Positions 27,220 to 36,880 of a stretch of 64,000 nucleotides of DNA are shown piece by piece. This DNA comes from Sulfurovum sp. GTDB taxonomy: Bacteria; Campylobacterota; Campylobacteria; Campylobacterales; Sulfurovaceae. The DNA is taken from assembly GCA_026990595.1 (NCBI GenBank), contig JALXCZ010000008.1, forward strand, positions 112,363 through 176,362. Reading direction: 5' to 3'. Position 1 is the stretch's first letter; each line of letters opens with the position of its first letter. The translations under genes were made by a program, and so were the position numbers. Below the pieces are notes generated by a model. The model ran no database searches. It was not told the origin of the DNA and worked only from the letters and a program-made list of their open reading frames with translations.

Positions 27220-29034
27220 TTATCGTAATAATTTTTGAAATTCAAATACCGGCAACGGTTTTGAAAAGTAATAACCTTGCATAAAATCACATCCGTAAGA
27301 TGCTATCAGTTCATACATTCTTTTATTTTCTATTCCTTCGACTACTATTTTAACTCCCAGATTATGTCCCAGTTCTATCATCGCTTTGACAATTCTCTGA
27401 TCTTCTTTATTGGTCAATATATAATCTACCAAAGTTTTATCGATCTTTAAGACATCGGCAGGGAATTTCTTCAAATAGGAGAAAGAAGTATACCCTGTAC
27501 CAAAATCATCCAACGCAATAGGGATACCCAGTTTTTTCAATGCAGTAAACTGTTTATGTGTCAATTCCTCACTGATCATGGCAGAACCTTCTGTGATCTC
27601 ATACTTAATATTCTCAGGGTTTATCTGATGGAACTGCAGCTGTTTTGCGACATTTTCAACAAATCCTTCTGACTCTATTTCTAAAAGTGTAAGATTAATA
27701 GAAACTTCTATCTGTTTGAATTTAAAAAGTTCCCAACGCTTTTGCTGCTTTAACACTTCTTCCAGTATATATTTTCCCAGTTCAATAACAAAACCTGTTT
27801 TTTCCATCAGAGGGATGAATACAATAGGCGGTATAAGACCATATTTTGGATGATTCCATCGTATCAGTGCTTCTGCGGCCACAACTTCTTTATTTTTAGC
27901 ATCTACAATAGGTTGATAATAAACTTCAAATTCATCTTTCTTCAAAGCCTCATGCATCTCGTTATGTAGTGTCAATTCATTATAATCATGCTGTATATCA
28001 CTGGGAATATAAATATGTATCCGGCCATATCCATTCTTTTCTGCCTGTGCCAATGCTTTATAGGCATTATCAAATAGATTCAGAGTAGCTCCACTGTCAG
28101 GATAGATACTTATCCCGACAGAGGCTGTCAAGTGCAATTTTGCATCTTCCATTTTATAAAATGATGCCAGTCTTTTTTGTATGATTTTCACTATAGAAAG
28201 TACTTCATCTGAAGAATTTATATCCGGTATTGTAAGTAAAAAATTATTATGATAGGTATGATACACAGAAAAAGCATGTTCTTTTGCTAAAGCATCTAAA
28301 TAGTCAGCTACTTTTATAAGAATAATATTTGCCTGTTCGTGACCAATAATAGACCGCAATTTTGAAAAATTGTCAATATCAAGCAATACCAATGCAAGTT
28401 TTTGATCTTTTAGATGTATTTTGGAATAAAGGGCATTCAAATCATGCAGTGCTTGCGCCTGATTGGGTAATTTGGTAAGTTTGTGCCGATAACCTAAAGC
28501 CGTTTTCTCTTCCTCTTTACTCAAATCATGTATTGAAACAATGGTGCACCACTGCCGATGGGTATCATCCATTGGAAAAGTATCTATATAAAGGTTTATA
28601 GGTATTTCATCAATATTTTTATTTTCTGTTAACAACTTTGATTGTAAAAATGACTGCATCTTTTCTTCTGTTTTTTTATAATTATCTTTTACCAATTGAT
28701 CCAATGTTATCCATTCTCTTTTTACCTTTATCTTAAGTATGACATTAAGCGGTTTGGCAATATCATTTTCCTTAAGATCAAGTAGTCTCATCATTGACCT
28801 GTTGGCATAAACTACTTCATTTCTATCAGACAGCATTAAAATTGCATCTTCTGAAATATCAAATGCTTTTTGGAATGCTTCTATCTTCTTTTCTGTTGAC
28901 TGTTTGATCTTTTCTTTTGATCTTTTAAGTGTATAAATATATATAAGTAAGGAAAGTATAATCAATACAAACAAAAAAATATTTCCTGCTGTCCATTGAC
29001 TAAATAGTGGTTGTAATACAGATAGTATTTCCAT
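27220..29034 (-). CDS. Membrane GGDEF-EAL protein, probable c-di-GMP phosphodiesterase
   Basis: 604 residues: an N-terminal membrane helix (about 17-36), a PAS-like sensor region (about 45-175), a degenerate GGDEF domain (YHTYHNNFLL in place of the signature) and a C-terminal EAL domain. The EAL catalytic set looks intact: AAEALIRWNHPKYG, YEITEGSAM, ALDDFGTGYTSFSYL, LKIDKTLV and VVEGIEN. It should hydrolyse cyclic-di-GMP to pGpG and so lower it, favouring motility over biofilm. With its downstream paralog it forms a tandem pair of similar architecture. Confidence 0.88.
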   Translation of the reverse strand: MEILSVLQPLFSQWTAGNIFLFVLIILSLLIYIYTLKRSKEKIKQSTEKKIEAFQKAFDISEDAILMLSDRNEVVYANRSMMRLLDLKENDIAKPLNVILKIKVKREWITLDQLVKDNYKKTEEKMQSFLQSKLLTENKNIDEIPINLYIDTFPMDDTHRQWCTIVSIHDLSKEEEKTALGYRHKLTKLPNQAQALHDLNALYSKIHLKDQKLALVLLDIDNFSKLRSIIGHEQANIILIKVADYLDALAKEHAFSVYHTYHNNFLLTIPDINSSDEVLSIVKIIQKRLASFYKMEDAKLHLTASVGISIYPDSGATLNLFDNAYKALAQAEKNGYGRIHIYIPSDIQHDYNELTLHNEMHEALKKDEFEVYYQPIVDAKNKEVVAAEALIRWNHPKYGLIPPIVFIPLMEKTGFVIELGKYILEEVLKQQKRWELFKFKQIEVSINLTLLEIESEGFVENVAKQLQFHQINPENIKYEITEGSAMISEELTHKQFTALKKLGIPIALDDFGTGYTSFSYLKKFPADVLKIDKTLVDYILTNKEDQRIVKAMIELGHNLGVKIVVEGIENKRMYELIASYGCDFMQGYYFSKPLPVFEFQKLLR

Positions 29035-29123
29035 TTATTTGCTTACCTTCCTTACCCTTTTTAAACTCAATTATATCATACAAGGTTGAAACCTTGTGCA
29101 ATACTTTTTGTCAGCATTAATAA

Positions 29124-30380
29124 TCAAATCTCTTTTTTCTCTAAACATATCGCTTCAATTTTTATAAAAGCATCCGTAAGCATAAATCTGTCATTTATAG
29201 CAATATTCTCCAGGGAAACAGGTTTTCCATGAGATGATACCTGTACCCAACCTTTTTTGCACTGTAATTTTGGATCATTCATCTCTGTTTTTTTACGCAT
29301 ATATTCTAAATATTGTTCTTTTTGCTGTAAAATAAAAGAGAGACTTTGTCTAAAACTCTTTTGTAAGATCGGCAGTTGTGATTCAAAACGTTCCAATCTA
29401 TACCGTATCAGCCTTTTAAATTCTTCTTCAAGACGGTTGAACTCTGTTCGTACCTCTTTTAGTTGTTGTAATGGAGAACTTCTAACAAGAAGCTCTTCTA
29501 TATGCTTTAATGCCAGCATTTTTTGGTAAATTTTCTGTTCTATGCCATAGATAAACCGCTGTGTACTCTCTTCCAACATATAGAGTATCTCCTGAGTATC
29601 AGGAAGAATCATCTCCATTGCTGCACTGGGAGTCGGTGCACGCAAATCGGCTACAAGATCACTGATCATTACATCTACTTCATGCCCAACCGCAGAGACT
29701 ACCGGTGTCTGCATTGCAAAGATTGCATCTGCAACTACTTCTTCATTGAAGCACCAAAGATCTTCTGTACTCCCCCCACCGCGTCCAACAACAACAATGT
29801 CCATACCTAACCTGTCTGCATACTGTAGACTTTTTGCTATTTGTGCAGATGCTGATTCACCCTGAACCAAAGTATCAATGATCCACACTTCAACAAGAGA
29901 CCAACGTTTTTCTATGATCTTGATCATATCATGTAAAGCAGCACTCTCTTTGGCTGTGACCAATGCTATTTTTTTTATATGTTTGGGAACAGCTTTTTTT
30001 CTCTGGGCATCAAAATAGCCTTTTGCTTTGAGTTTCTCTTTAAGCTGTTCATACGCCAAAGCCAAAGCTCCTTTGCCATAAGGTTCGATATGTACAGCAT
30101 AAAATTGATATTCTCCTCTTGGTGTATAAACACCTACTGAACCTTCTACAACAATATGCATTCCTTTTTCCAAACGAAATTTCAACTTCAAGACATTGGA
30201 GCGCCACATTACACATTTGACAGAACTCTCTTTATCTTTAATGGAAAAATAGACATGCCCTGAAGTATGATAGGTCACTGAAGCAACTTCACCCTCAACA
30301 AGAATATGCATAAAGGTAGCTTCAAGGAGAGATTTTATTTTTGTGTTGAGTGAAGAGACGGTCATCATATTTTGTGACAT
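29124..30380 (-). CDS. xseA: Exodeoxyribonuclease VII large subunit
   Basis: 418 residues. The N-terminal OB-fold (VEGEVASVTYHTSGHVYFSI) is followed by the XseA catalytic domain with GKGALALAYEQLKEKL, ALVTAKESAALHDM, VVVGRGGGSTEDLWCFNEE and AVGHEVD. The C-terminal part is coiled coil. With XseB it degrades single-stranded DNA in repair. No xseB is seen next to it. A GTAGGG repeat lies between it and the upstream ubiE gene, ending 9 bp before the xseA start. Confidence 0.94.
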   Translation of the reverse strand: MSQNMMTVSSLNTKIKSLLEATFMHILVEGEVASVTYHTSGHVYFSIKDKESSVKCVMWRSNVLKLKFRLEKGMHIVVEGSVGVYTPRGEYQFYAVHIEPYGKGALALAYEQLKEKLKAKGYFDAQRKKAVPKHIKKIALVTAKESAALHDMIKIIEKRWSLVEVWIIDTLVQGESASAQIAKSLQYADRLGMDIVVVGRGGGSTEDLWCFNEEVVADAIFAMQTPVVSAVGHEVDVMISDLVADLRAPTPSAAMEMILPDTQEILYMLEESTQRFIYGIEQKIYQKMLALKHIEELLVRSSPLQQLKEVRTEFNRLEEEFKRLIRYRLERFESQLPILQKSFRQSLSFILQQKEQYLEYMRKKTEMNDPKLQCKKGWVQVSSHGKPVSLENIAINDRFMLTDAFIKIEAICLEKKEI

Positions 30381-30389
30381 AAAACCTCC

Positions 30390-30455
30390 GTAGGGTGTTG
30401 TGCCTTACAACACCGATATATAATTTATTGGTGTTGTCATGGAACAACACCCTAC
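30390..30455. repeat. GTAGGG/CCCTAC palindromic intergenic repeat, copy 3
   Basis: A 66-bp element and the most compact copy: GTAGGGTGTTGT and ACAACACCCTAC ends, two internal hairpins GGTGTTGT/ACAACACC and an AT-rich linker. It fills the spacer between ubiE and xseA, next to the ubiE stop. Confidence 0.85.
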
Positions 30456-30456
30456 A

Positions 30457-31194
30457 CTATTTTTTTTGTGCAACTAGAAGTGTACTTATCCCCATAGAAA
30501 AAGACTTGGTATACTTCATCTCAAATCCTGCTTCTTCCAACTCTTTTGCAAGCATTTCTGTAGTCAAAAACTCTTCAATAGAATCGGGAAGATATTTATA
30601 CGCTTCGTAGTTCTTAGAAATAAAACCACCGACACGAGGCAGTACATTTTTCATTCCAAAATCAACGATTTTATCTACAAGCCCTCTTCTGTTTTGCTTG
30701 GTAAATTCCAAGATAACAACCAAACCTCCTGGCTTTAATGCACGGTTAAATTCTTGAAGTGCCTCTACTCTGTCAACTACATTTCGGATACCGTAACTGA
30801 TAGAGATCACATCACTGCTCTCATCAGTAATAGGCAAGGCTTGGGCTTTCCCCTCTATAAATGTTGCAAAATCCACTTTGCCGCGAGCCACTTCCAACAT
30901 CCCTACTGACGGGTCTACACCTACATATTTATCTATATTTACACCATTTTTAACCGCTTGCTCTCTCCAATAGATAAGCAGGTCACCAGTCCCTGTAGCA
31001 ACATCTGTGATCTGTCCCAACTCTTTTTTACCTAGTATCTCAAAAGCTTTGTCACACCCTTTTTTACGCCACTGAATATCAATTCCCATACTCAATACTC
31101 TATTGGCTTTATCATATGTTGATGCAATGTCATCAAACATTGTGACTATTTTTTCTTGTTTTTCATCTTTATCTGTGAGTTTTTCAATGCCCAA
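30457..31194 (-). CDS. ubiE: Demethylmenaquinone/ubiquinone methyltransferase
   Basis: 245-residue class I SAM methyltransferase of the UbiE/MenG family. Signature motifs are YDKANRVLSMGIDIQWRKKG, ITDVATGTGDLLIYW (SAM motif I) and ISISYGIRNVVDRVEAL, with GGLVVILEFTKQ. Because Campylobacterota use menaquinone, the likely reaction is C-methylation of demethylmenaquinone, so the name menG is equally valid. It overlaps ribD by 11 bp upstream. Its stop is 2 bp from repeat copy 3. Confidence 0.93.
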   Translation of the reverse strand: MGIEKLTDKDEKQEKIVTMFDDIASTYDKANRVLSMGIDIQWRKKGCDKAFEILGKKELGQITDVATGTGDLLIYWREQAVKNGVNIDKYVGVDPSVGMLEVARGKVDFATFIEGKAQALPITDESSDVISISYGIRNVVDRVEALQEFNRALKPGGLVVILEFTKQNRRGLVDKIVDFGMKNVLPRVGGFISKNYEAYKYLPDSIEEFLTTEMLAKELEEAGFEMKYTKSFSMGISTLLVAQKK

Positions 31195-32194
31195 TTTGTC
31201 TGCTCCATATCATGAGATCTACATCTTTTTTTTCTATATGCAGAAACTCTAAATTCATTGTAGTATTATAGGTTAAATTATTGGTAGAAAGCTTAGGTAT
31301 CTGGTAGATCAGCATCCAATCCACTTTATCATTCAGAGCCTGTAACATTCCCTCTCCACCTTCTACCATAACAAAAGAAGGATGCTCTAAAAAATCTAAA
31401 TTATCACTTACTTTTACTTCTCTTTGGAGAACATGAAAAAGAGGGATATCTTTGTCAAAATCATCTTTTCTTGAATATATTATTATATTGGGAGATTTAC
31501 CTTCTGTAAACCTGCTATCCAAAGTAGGTCTGTCAATTCTTACAGTATTACCACCTATAAGCAAGGTATCACACACTTCTCTTAACTGATGTACATGCTT
31601 TAAAGAACTTTTGGAGCTAAGATATCCTCCACCTATGCGTCCATTGGTTGTTTGCGCCAGCTTAAAAAGGACAAAGGCTCGCTTTTGCCATATCATAAAT
31701 GGCTCAAGAAGGGCTTGACACGCTTCTTCCAATACACCTATTGTCGGGGGGGCAAGGATACCCCGACCTACAATATCAAGTCCACCACCATGCCCTATTA
31801 TGGGGTCTTTGGTACCTATAATTATCTGTTTTAGATGCAACTTTTCCAACAATAGCGCACAAGAAGGGGTTTTACCTGTGTGGGCACATGGCTCAAGTGT
31901 CACATAAATGGTACATTCAGAGAAAAATCCTATGGGAAGTTCCAAAAGGAAAGCATGTCCTTTTTGAGCATCAAATCTGTCAAAATCGATTTTGTTTTGT
32001 GAAAGTATTTCATAGGCAGCCAGTAGTGCCAATACTTCTGCATGAGAAGTACCTGCTTTTTGATGTGCCTGGATAGCTAAAATTTTACCTTCTAAAGTAA
32101 CGACCGCACCTACCGCAGGGTTTGGATAGGTAAGTCCCTGATATTTCCAGGCTTCATTCAGCGCAAGTTGCATATAGATTTCATCAATATTCAT
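31184..32194 (-). CDS. ribD: Bifunctional riboflavin deaminase/reductase
   Basis: 336 residues. The N-terminal cytidine-deaminase-like domain has zinc motifs TSHAEV (His51, Glu53) and EPCAHTGKTPSC (Cys103, Cys112). The C-terminal reductase domain has KLAQTTNGRIGGG and LLIGGNTVRIDRPTLDSRF. It carries out two early steps of riboflavin synthesis. I chose the ATG at 32194, which has AAGGAG 6 nt upstream; that site itself lies within codons following an ATG at 32209. Residues 141-153 (IVGRGILAPPTIG) are an in-frame palindromic insertion. The segment between the two zinc motifs is longer than usual. Confidence 0.9.
   Translation of the reverse strand: MNIDEIYMQLALNEAWKYQGLTYPNPAVGAVVTLEGKILAIQAHQKAGTSHAEVLALLAAYEILSQNKIDFDRFDAQKGHAFLLELPIGFFSECTIYVTLEPCAHTGKTPSCALLLEKLHLKQIIIGTKDPIIGHGGGLDIVGRGILAPPTIGVLEEACQALLEPFMIWQKRAFVLFKLAQTTNGRIGGGYLSSKSSLKHVHQLREVCDTLLIGGNTVRIDRPTLDSRFTEGKSPNIIIYSRKDDFDKDIPLFHVLQREVKVSDNLDFLEHPSFVMVEGGEGMLQALNDKVDWMLIYQIPKLSTNNLTYNTTMNLEFLHIEKKDVDLMIWSRQIGH
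31742..31771 (-). repeat. In-frame GTAGG-headed palindrome inside ribD
   Basis: Read on minus it starts GTAGGTCGGGG and closes with CCCCGACA, giving a 7-bp stem (GTCGGGG / CCCCGAC). It encodes VGRGILAPPT, between the deaminase and reductase domains where RibD proteins normally have a short hydrophobic link. It has the same head (GTAGG) and design as the hisH insert, but a different palindrome. Confidence 0.55.
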
Positions 32195-32222
32195 ATGCAA
32201 CTCCTTCAATATGTTATTATGA

Positions 32223-32657
32223 CTAATTATTCCAGTCGTAATATGTTTTTGCTGTACCTACTTGGGAATATGTCACTGTTTCATCACCATGTTTGGTTTC
32301 AACAACAAAGCTGTTGCTATCAGCACTTTTTAACATACCTTTAAGTCTCTCTTCTCCCGGTATTTTTATCTTAACTTTTTCACCAATCGCATTTTGAAAA
32401 TGCACGGGTTTCGTCAGTTTTCTTTCAATCCCAGGAGAGCTTACTTCCAATCTATAGGCACCGTTCATCGGAGGATGTACATCTAGAAAAGGTGAGAGTT
32501 CATTAGAAATAGTTGCACAAAGATCAAGCTCAATTCCACCTGTTTTAGTAATGTAGACACGAAAGATCGTCTCATCAAATTCAGTGACCACTTCAGTGTC
32601 ATAAAGCGCGGCACCATTGGCTTCTATGATCTTTGCTATCTGTGATTCAAGACTCAT
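32223..32657 (-). CDS. rimP: Ribosome maturation factor RimP
   Basis: 144 residues. The N-terminal alpha/beta domain contains LYDTEVVTEFDETIFRVYI, the motif YRLEVSSPGIERKLTKP is diagnostic of RimP, and a C-terminal SH3-like domain follows. It acts in assembly of the 30S subunit. It overlaps rbfA by 11 bp and belongs to the infB-rbfA-rimP group, a conserved bacterial arrangement (here with order infB, rbfA, rimP in transcription). Confidence 0.93.
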   Translation of the reverse strand: MSLESQIAKIIEANGAALYDTEVVTEFDETIFRVYITKTGGIELDLCATISNELSPFLDVHPPMNGAYRLEVSSPGIERKLTKPVHFQNAIGEKVKIKIPGEERLKGMLKSADSNSFVVETKHGDETVTYSQVGTAKTYYDWNN

Positions 32658-33018
32658 TTGATCCCTCTTCTTTCTTGCTGATCTGTTTAAAAAGTTCTTC
32701 TATGCGGCTTACCTTTTCCAACTGTTCATCAAATTCAAATGTAAACCTTGGTGCTTTAAACCACCCTTCACTTTGCTTACAATGATTTTGGATATATCCT
32801 GCTACAGTTCTTAGCTGTCTCAGTGCTTCACCTTGTTCTTTGGGTGTTAAAAATGACTTCTCAAGGTAAACTTTTGCATCACTTCTACCTTTAGAACAAA
32901 CTACATCTGTAACCAAAAGAGAATTTATACGACTATCATCAAGCGTAGCTAATGCTTCAGGGATGATCTCCTTAAGTACAGATTCTACTCTATGGCGTTT
33001 GATCTCTTCCTGTGTCAT
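32647..33018 (-). CDS. rbfA: Ribosome-binding factor A
   Basis: 123 residues with the single KH-like RbfA fold: RVESVLKEIIPEALATL, SLLVTDVVCSKGRSDAKVYL, LRTVAGYIQNH and PRFTFEFDEQLEKVSRIEEL. It is needed for 16S rRNA 5'-end maturation and cold adaptation. It starts 1 bp after infB and overlaps rimP by 11 bp, so translation is coupled. Confidence 0.94.
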   Translation of the reverse strand: MTQEEIKRHRVESVLKEIIPEALATLDDSRINSLLVTDVVCSKGRSDAKVYLEKSFLTPKEQGEALRQLRTVAGYIQNHCKQSEGWFKAPRFTFEFDEQLEKVSRIEELFKQISKKEEGSNES

Positions 33019-33019
33019 T

Positions 33020-35713
33020 TTAGAGTTTTACCTGCTCTTCTACATCTTTGAAGGTTTCAATCACATCACCCTCTTTAATATCATTAAAGTTCTCAAGCAT
33101 AATACCACATTCATAACCATTTTTCACTTCTCTTGCATCTTCATTGAAACGCTTGAGTGAAGAGATAGAACTCTCATAGACTACTACACCATCACGTATA
33201 AGTCTGGCTTTAGAGTTTCTTGTGATCACACCATCAGAAACTTTACAACCTGCAATTGTTCCGACTTTACCGACGACAAACGTCTCGCGTACGTCTGCCT
33301 GACCAGTTACCTCTTCAGAGATAACTGGGCTCATCATACCACCAAGCAACGCTTTTACTTCATCCAGAAGGTCATAGATAATAGAGTAAGTACGGATCTC
33401 AATACCAAGTTCTTTGGCTTTCTTTTTCACTGCACCTGTTGGACGGACATTAAATCCTAAGACAACTGAATGCTCAGAAGCATCTGCAAGTGTAAGATCA
33501 CTCTCGGTAACCCCACCTACACCTTCGTGAATAATGTTTACTTTCACTTCTTCATTTCTAAGTTTTTCCAAAGAACCTTTGATTGCCTCAAGAGAACCTT
33601 GTACATCTGCTTTAATAATAATCGGAAGAGATTTTAACTGACCTTCAGCGATCAGTGCAGACAGGTCATCCAGTGTTGCTTTAGTAGACTTAGAAAGTAC
33701 TTTTGCTCTCTCAAACTCTGCACGTTTTTCTGCAAGCTCACGTACCTCTTTATCTGTATCCATAACAAGAAGTTCTTCTCCTGCTCCAGGTACATCATTA
33801 AGCCCTACAATGGCCGCCGGTGTTGATGGTCCAATTGCTTTGGTATTGGAACCATCATCAAGTCTAATTGCTTTAATACGTCCATAGGTCTTACCCACGA
33901 TAACATTGTCACCAACATGGAGCGTACCGTTTTTAATGATAACATTTGCAACCGGTCCAAAACCTTTTTCAAGGGATGCTTCCACAACCACTGCTTTAGC
34001 ATCTAATGCAGGGTTTGCTTTAAGCTCCATAAGTTCAGCTTGTAAAAGAATAGTCTCAAGCAGATCATCAATTCCTAAACCTGAATGTGCAGAGACAGGT
34101 ACAAATTCATATTCTCCGCCCCAATCCGTTGCCATTACATCAATCTCAGCAAGTTGTGCTTTCACATTGTCCGGGTTTGCTGCTTCTTTATCCATCTTAT
34201 TCACAGCAATGATCATAGGAACACCGGCAGCTTTAGTATGGGCAATCGCCTCTTTCGTTTGAGGCATAACACCGTCATCTGCCGCAACAACGATAATGAC
34301 AATATCAGTTGCCTGAGCACCACGGGCTCTCATCTCAGTAAAGGCTTCATGACCAGGAGTATCAACAAAAGTGATTTTTTTACCATTTTTCTCTACCTGG
34401 TAAGCACCTACATGTTGAGTGATACCTCCCGCTTCTCTATCGGCTACTTTTGCTGTACGTATTTTATCAAGTAATGATGTCTTACCATGGTCAACGTGTC
34501 CCATAATGGTAATCACCGGTGGACGTTCTACTGCATTTTCATCTTCTTCGACATCATATGAATCTTTTACAGTAAGCTCATCAAGTGGATTGACAGTCGT
34601 TACTTCGACTTCAAACTCTTCTGCAAGAATTTCTATCTCATCTTTAGAAAGGAAATCATTTTTGGTTACCATCATACCAAGTGCAAAAAGGCAACCTATC
34701 ACTTCACTCATCGAACGATTCACTTTTTCTGCAAACTCATAAACCCTTACATTTTCGGGGATTTCAACGGAAGTGATCACTTCCGTATTTTCCTCTTTTG
34801 TATACTTCTTGCGTTTACCACCACGCTTAAGAGAGCGTCTTTGTTGAGGACGGAACGGTTGTCTGCCTTTTACAGGTCCACCATTTGCTGCTTCTCTTTT
34901 TTTCATCTCTTCTTTACGTTTTTGTTCCTGACGCATCATCTCTTCATAAATATTCTTATCAGAGAAATCCAACAGTACGACTTCTTCATCACCAAATCCG
35001 CTATCAATATCAGTACTCATACTGTCATGATTGAAAATATCGATCTTTGTACCGCTCTCTTTTGCCTGAGCTGGTCCTTTTTTAGGTTTCTTTTTGCCTA
35101 TGTAAGGTGTTTGGTCACCCATAGATATCTTGGTTGCAGCTCTGACCGGTGCTGGTTTTGCTTTTCTGACGATCTTGATACCTGAGCGCGAAAGTACTCT
35201 TTTTTTCGGTTTTTCTTCTGAGCCTTCATTTTTTTCCTCAGAAGAAGCTTCTAGCTCTGTTTTTTTACTGACGACGGAGATACCTTTACGTTTTTTAGCC
35301 ACTGCTTTTTTAACAGGTTCTTCAACAGGTTCTTCTTTTGTAATTTCTTCATTTAGAATTTTTTCTGCTTCCGTTTCAACATTTACTGTCTCTTCAGTGA
35401 TTTCAGGAACTACTTCTTCCCTGGTAATGGCTTCAGTTATCTCCTCCACTATTTCTTCAGGCACTTTTTCTTCTGTGCTCTCTTCTACTTTTTTCTTTGT
35501 TACAGTGATCTTTTTTGTTTTACTACCTGGTTTCTTAAACCCTTTAGGCAATGTTCCGCTGATCGCATAATCTACGAGCATACCGGCATCATCAAAACTG
35601 ATCGTGCTGTTAGCTGCTTTGACATCAAAGCCTAATTCTTTAGCTTTTTCTATCAGGTCTTGGTTGGAAAGTCCTGCTTCAGCTGCTATTTCTTGGATCT
35701 TAACTTTATCCAT
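33020..35713 (-). CDS. infB: Translation initiation factor IF-2
   Basis: 897 residues. The long Glu/Lys-rich, low-complexity N-terminal region (about 70-330) follows a short IF2N-like domain (KIQEIAAEAGLSNQDLIEKA). The GTPase domain (about 390-560) has G1 GHVDHGKTS, G3 DTPGHEAF and G4 NKMD. Domains II, III and the fMet-tRNA-binding C-terminal domain follow. It brings initiator tRNA to the 30S subunit. The start overlaps the ylxR-like gene by 8 bp. The long acidic repeats are normal in character for IF-2 from this phylum. Confidence 0.97.
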   Translation of the reverse strand: MDKVKIQEIAAEAGLSNQDLIEKAKELGFDVKAANSTISFDDAGMLVDYAISGTLPKGFKKPGSKTKKITVTKKKVEESTEEKVPEEIVEEITEAITREEVVPEITEETVNVETEAEKILNEEITKEEPVEEPVKKAVAKKRKGISVVSKKTELEASSEEKNEGSEEKPKKRVLSRSGIKIVRKAKPAPVRAATKISMGDQTPYIGKKKPKKGPAQAKESGTKIDIFNHDSMSTDIDSGFGDEEVVLLDFSDKNIYEEMMRQEQKRKEEMKKREAANGGPVKGRQPFRPQQRRSLKRGGKRKKYTKEENTEVITSVEIPENVRVYEFAEKVNRSMSEVIGCLFALGMMVTKNDFLSKDEIEILAEEFEVEVTTVNPLDELTVKDSYDVEEDENAVERPPVITIMGHVDHGKTSLLDKIRTAKVADREAGGITQHVGAYQVEKNGKKITFVDTPGHEAFTEMRARGAQATDIVIIVVAADDGVMPQTKEAIAHTKAAGVPMIIAVNKMDKEAANPDNVKAQLAEIDVMATDWGGEYEFVPVSAHSGLGIDDLLETILLQAELMELKANPALDAKAVVVEASLEKGFGPVANVIIKNGTLHVGDNVIVGKTYGRIKAIRLDDGSNTKAIGPSTPAAIVGLNDVPGAGEELLVMDTDKEVRELAEKRAEFERAKVLSKSTKATLDDLSALIAEGQLKSLPIIIKADVQGSLEAIKGSLEKLRNEEVKVNIIHEGVGGVTESDLTLADASEHSVVLGFNVRPTGAVKKKAKELGIEIRTYSIIYDLLDEVKALLGGMMSPVISEEVTGQADVRETFVVGKVGTIAGCKVSDGVITRNSKARLIRDGVVVYESSISSLKRFNEDAREVKNGYECGIMLENFNDIKEGDVIETFKDVEEQVKL

Positions 35714-35948
35714 TATTCATTAACTCCTTTAAAAGCTTAGTGAATTGCTCTTGATCTTGTTTAAAGCGTTTCACTAAGCCTTTGATTTTTTTTTCATTTT
35801 GACTGCACACAGTACAAAGGTAAAAACTTCTACCAATACCATTAAATGCTATAACATTCTCACTTTCTTGTTTCAAACGTATCAAACTGTTTTGAGGATG
35901 TCTGTTGCGGCAAGTGATGCACATTCGTATGGGCTGTGATTTTTTCAT
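35706..35948 (-). CDS. YlxR-family (DUF448) small protein
   Basis: 80 residues. The motif PIRMCITCRNRHPQNSLIRL is the signature of the YlxR/DUF448 family, followed by GRSFYLCTVCSQNEK. Two Cys-x2-Cys pairs are visible. The family sits beside nusA/infB in many bacteria and is thought to bind RNA or nucleoid-associated targets; its exact role is not settled. It overlaps infB by 8 bp and is probably the first gene of the infB-rbfA-rimP group or part of a longer unit with thrB. Confidence 0.88.
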   Translation of the reverse strand: MKKSQPIRMCITCRNRHPQNSLIRLKQESENVIAFNGIGRSFYLCTVCSQNEKKIKGLVKRFKQDQEQFTKLLKELMNNG

Positions 35949-35983
35949 GCGTATTATACCTAAAAAGAGATTAAGAGCACTTC

Positions 35984-36865
35984 TTAATATTTGGTTGTGA
36001 CACCATAGTTATCCAAAGAGAGTGTAAAAACTCTAAACTGAGGGAAACGTGTTTGCAGTACTTGTGCTATTTTATCTGCATCCTTATCGTACACCAAATT
36101 AAAAAATGTAGAACCTGAACCTGAAAGTGTACTCATAAGTGCACCGTGCTTAAGCGCCAGTTTTTGTACATCAAAAAGTTCAGGCATCATCTTCATGCGT
36201 CTTGCCTGATGCAGCTTGTCTTTAGATGCGATACGCAAAAGGTCCCAGGACTCACTCATGAAAAGTGAAGTCATATATGCTGCTCTAGAAAGCGAATAAA
36301 GTGCTTCCTCCTTTCTATACATTTTGGGCAATATTGTTCGGGATCTTGCAGTAGAGATTGTACGGTTAGGTACAACAACTATAGCTTTGAGGTAGTCGGG
36401 CATACGCCTTTTTTTACTATAAACACGATCTCCTTCAATACAGGCAACATTAAATCCACCCATGACAGCAGGTGTAATATTATCGGGATGGTGCTCATAA
36501 CGAAGTGCCTGATTAAGTATCTCTCGTTTATTGTATCGTGTACCTGCTGCCATATAGGCACCACTTAATGCAGCTACGATAACAGCAGAAGAACTTCCAA
36601 GCCCCCGTGAAATAGGAATACGATTATGAAATTCAAATCTGAAATTATCATTTCTTCCAGTAAGGCGCTTATAATTTTCATTGAAAATACTTAGGAAGAG
36701 AGAGTTTTTCTTAATCTTTGGATTATCCGCACCTTCACCATTGGTAGAGATACTTAAAAATTTCGAAGGTTTGATAATGATCTCATTTTTGAGATCCAGT
36801 GCAAGTCCCAAAGTATCAAATCCGGGTCCAAGGTTCGCTGAAGTAGCAGGTACGCTTACAAACAT
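35984..36865 (-). CDS. thrB: Homoserine kinase
   Basis: 293-residue GHMP kinase. N-terminal [22 protein letters not shown]-binding [17 protein letters not shown] and the C-terminal [11 protein letters not shown] are the three GHMP motifs in the ThrB arrangement. It phosphorylates homoserine in threonine synthesis. It lies between the tsaB-like gene and ylxR, with small spacers. The length is normal for the enzyme. Confidence 0.94.
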   Translation of the reverse strand: MFVSVPATSANLGPGFDTLGLALDLKNEIIIKPSKFLSISTNGEGADNPKIKKNSLFLSIFNENYKRLTGRNDNFRFEFHNRIPISRGLGSSSAVIVAALSGAYMAAGTRYNKREILNQALRYEHHPDNITPAVMGGFNVACIEGDRVYSKKRRMPDYLKAIVVVPNRTISTARSRTILPKMYRKEEALYSLSRAAYMTSLFMSESWDLLRIASKDKLHQARRMKMMPELFDVQKLALKHGALMSTLSGSGSTFFNLVYDKDADKIAQVLQTRFPQFRVFTLSLDNYGVTTKY

Positions 36866-36880
36866 AATATCTCTTTTCTT

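Noticed and set aside
35130..35570. Long open frame on plus, opposite infB
   Set aside because: It lies entirely inside the Glu/Lys-rich N-terminal part of infB, and its Ser/Thr/Phe-rich product is what the complement of GAA/AAA codons gives. No ribosome site.
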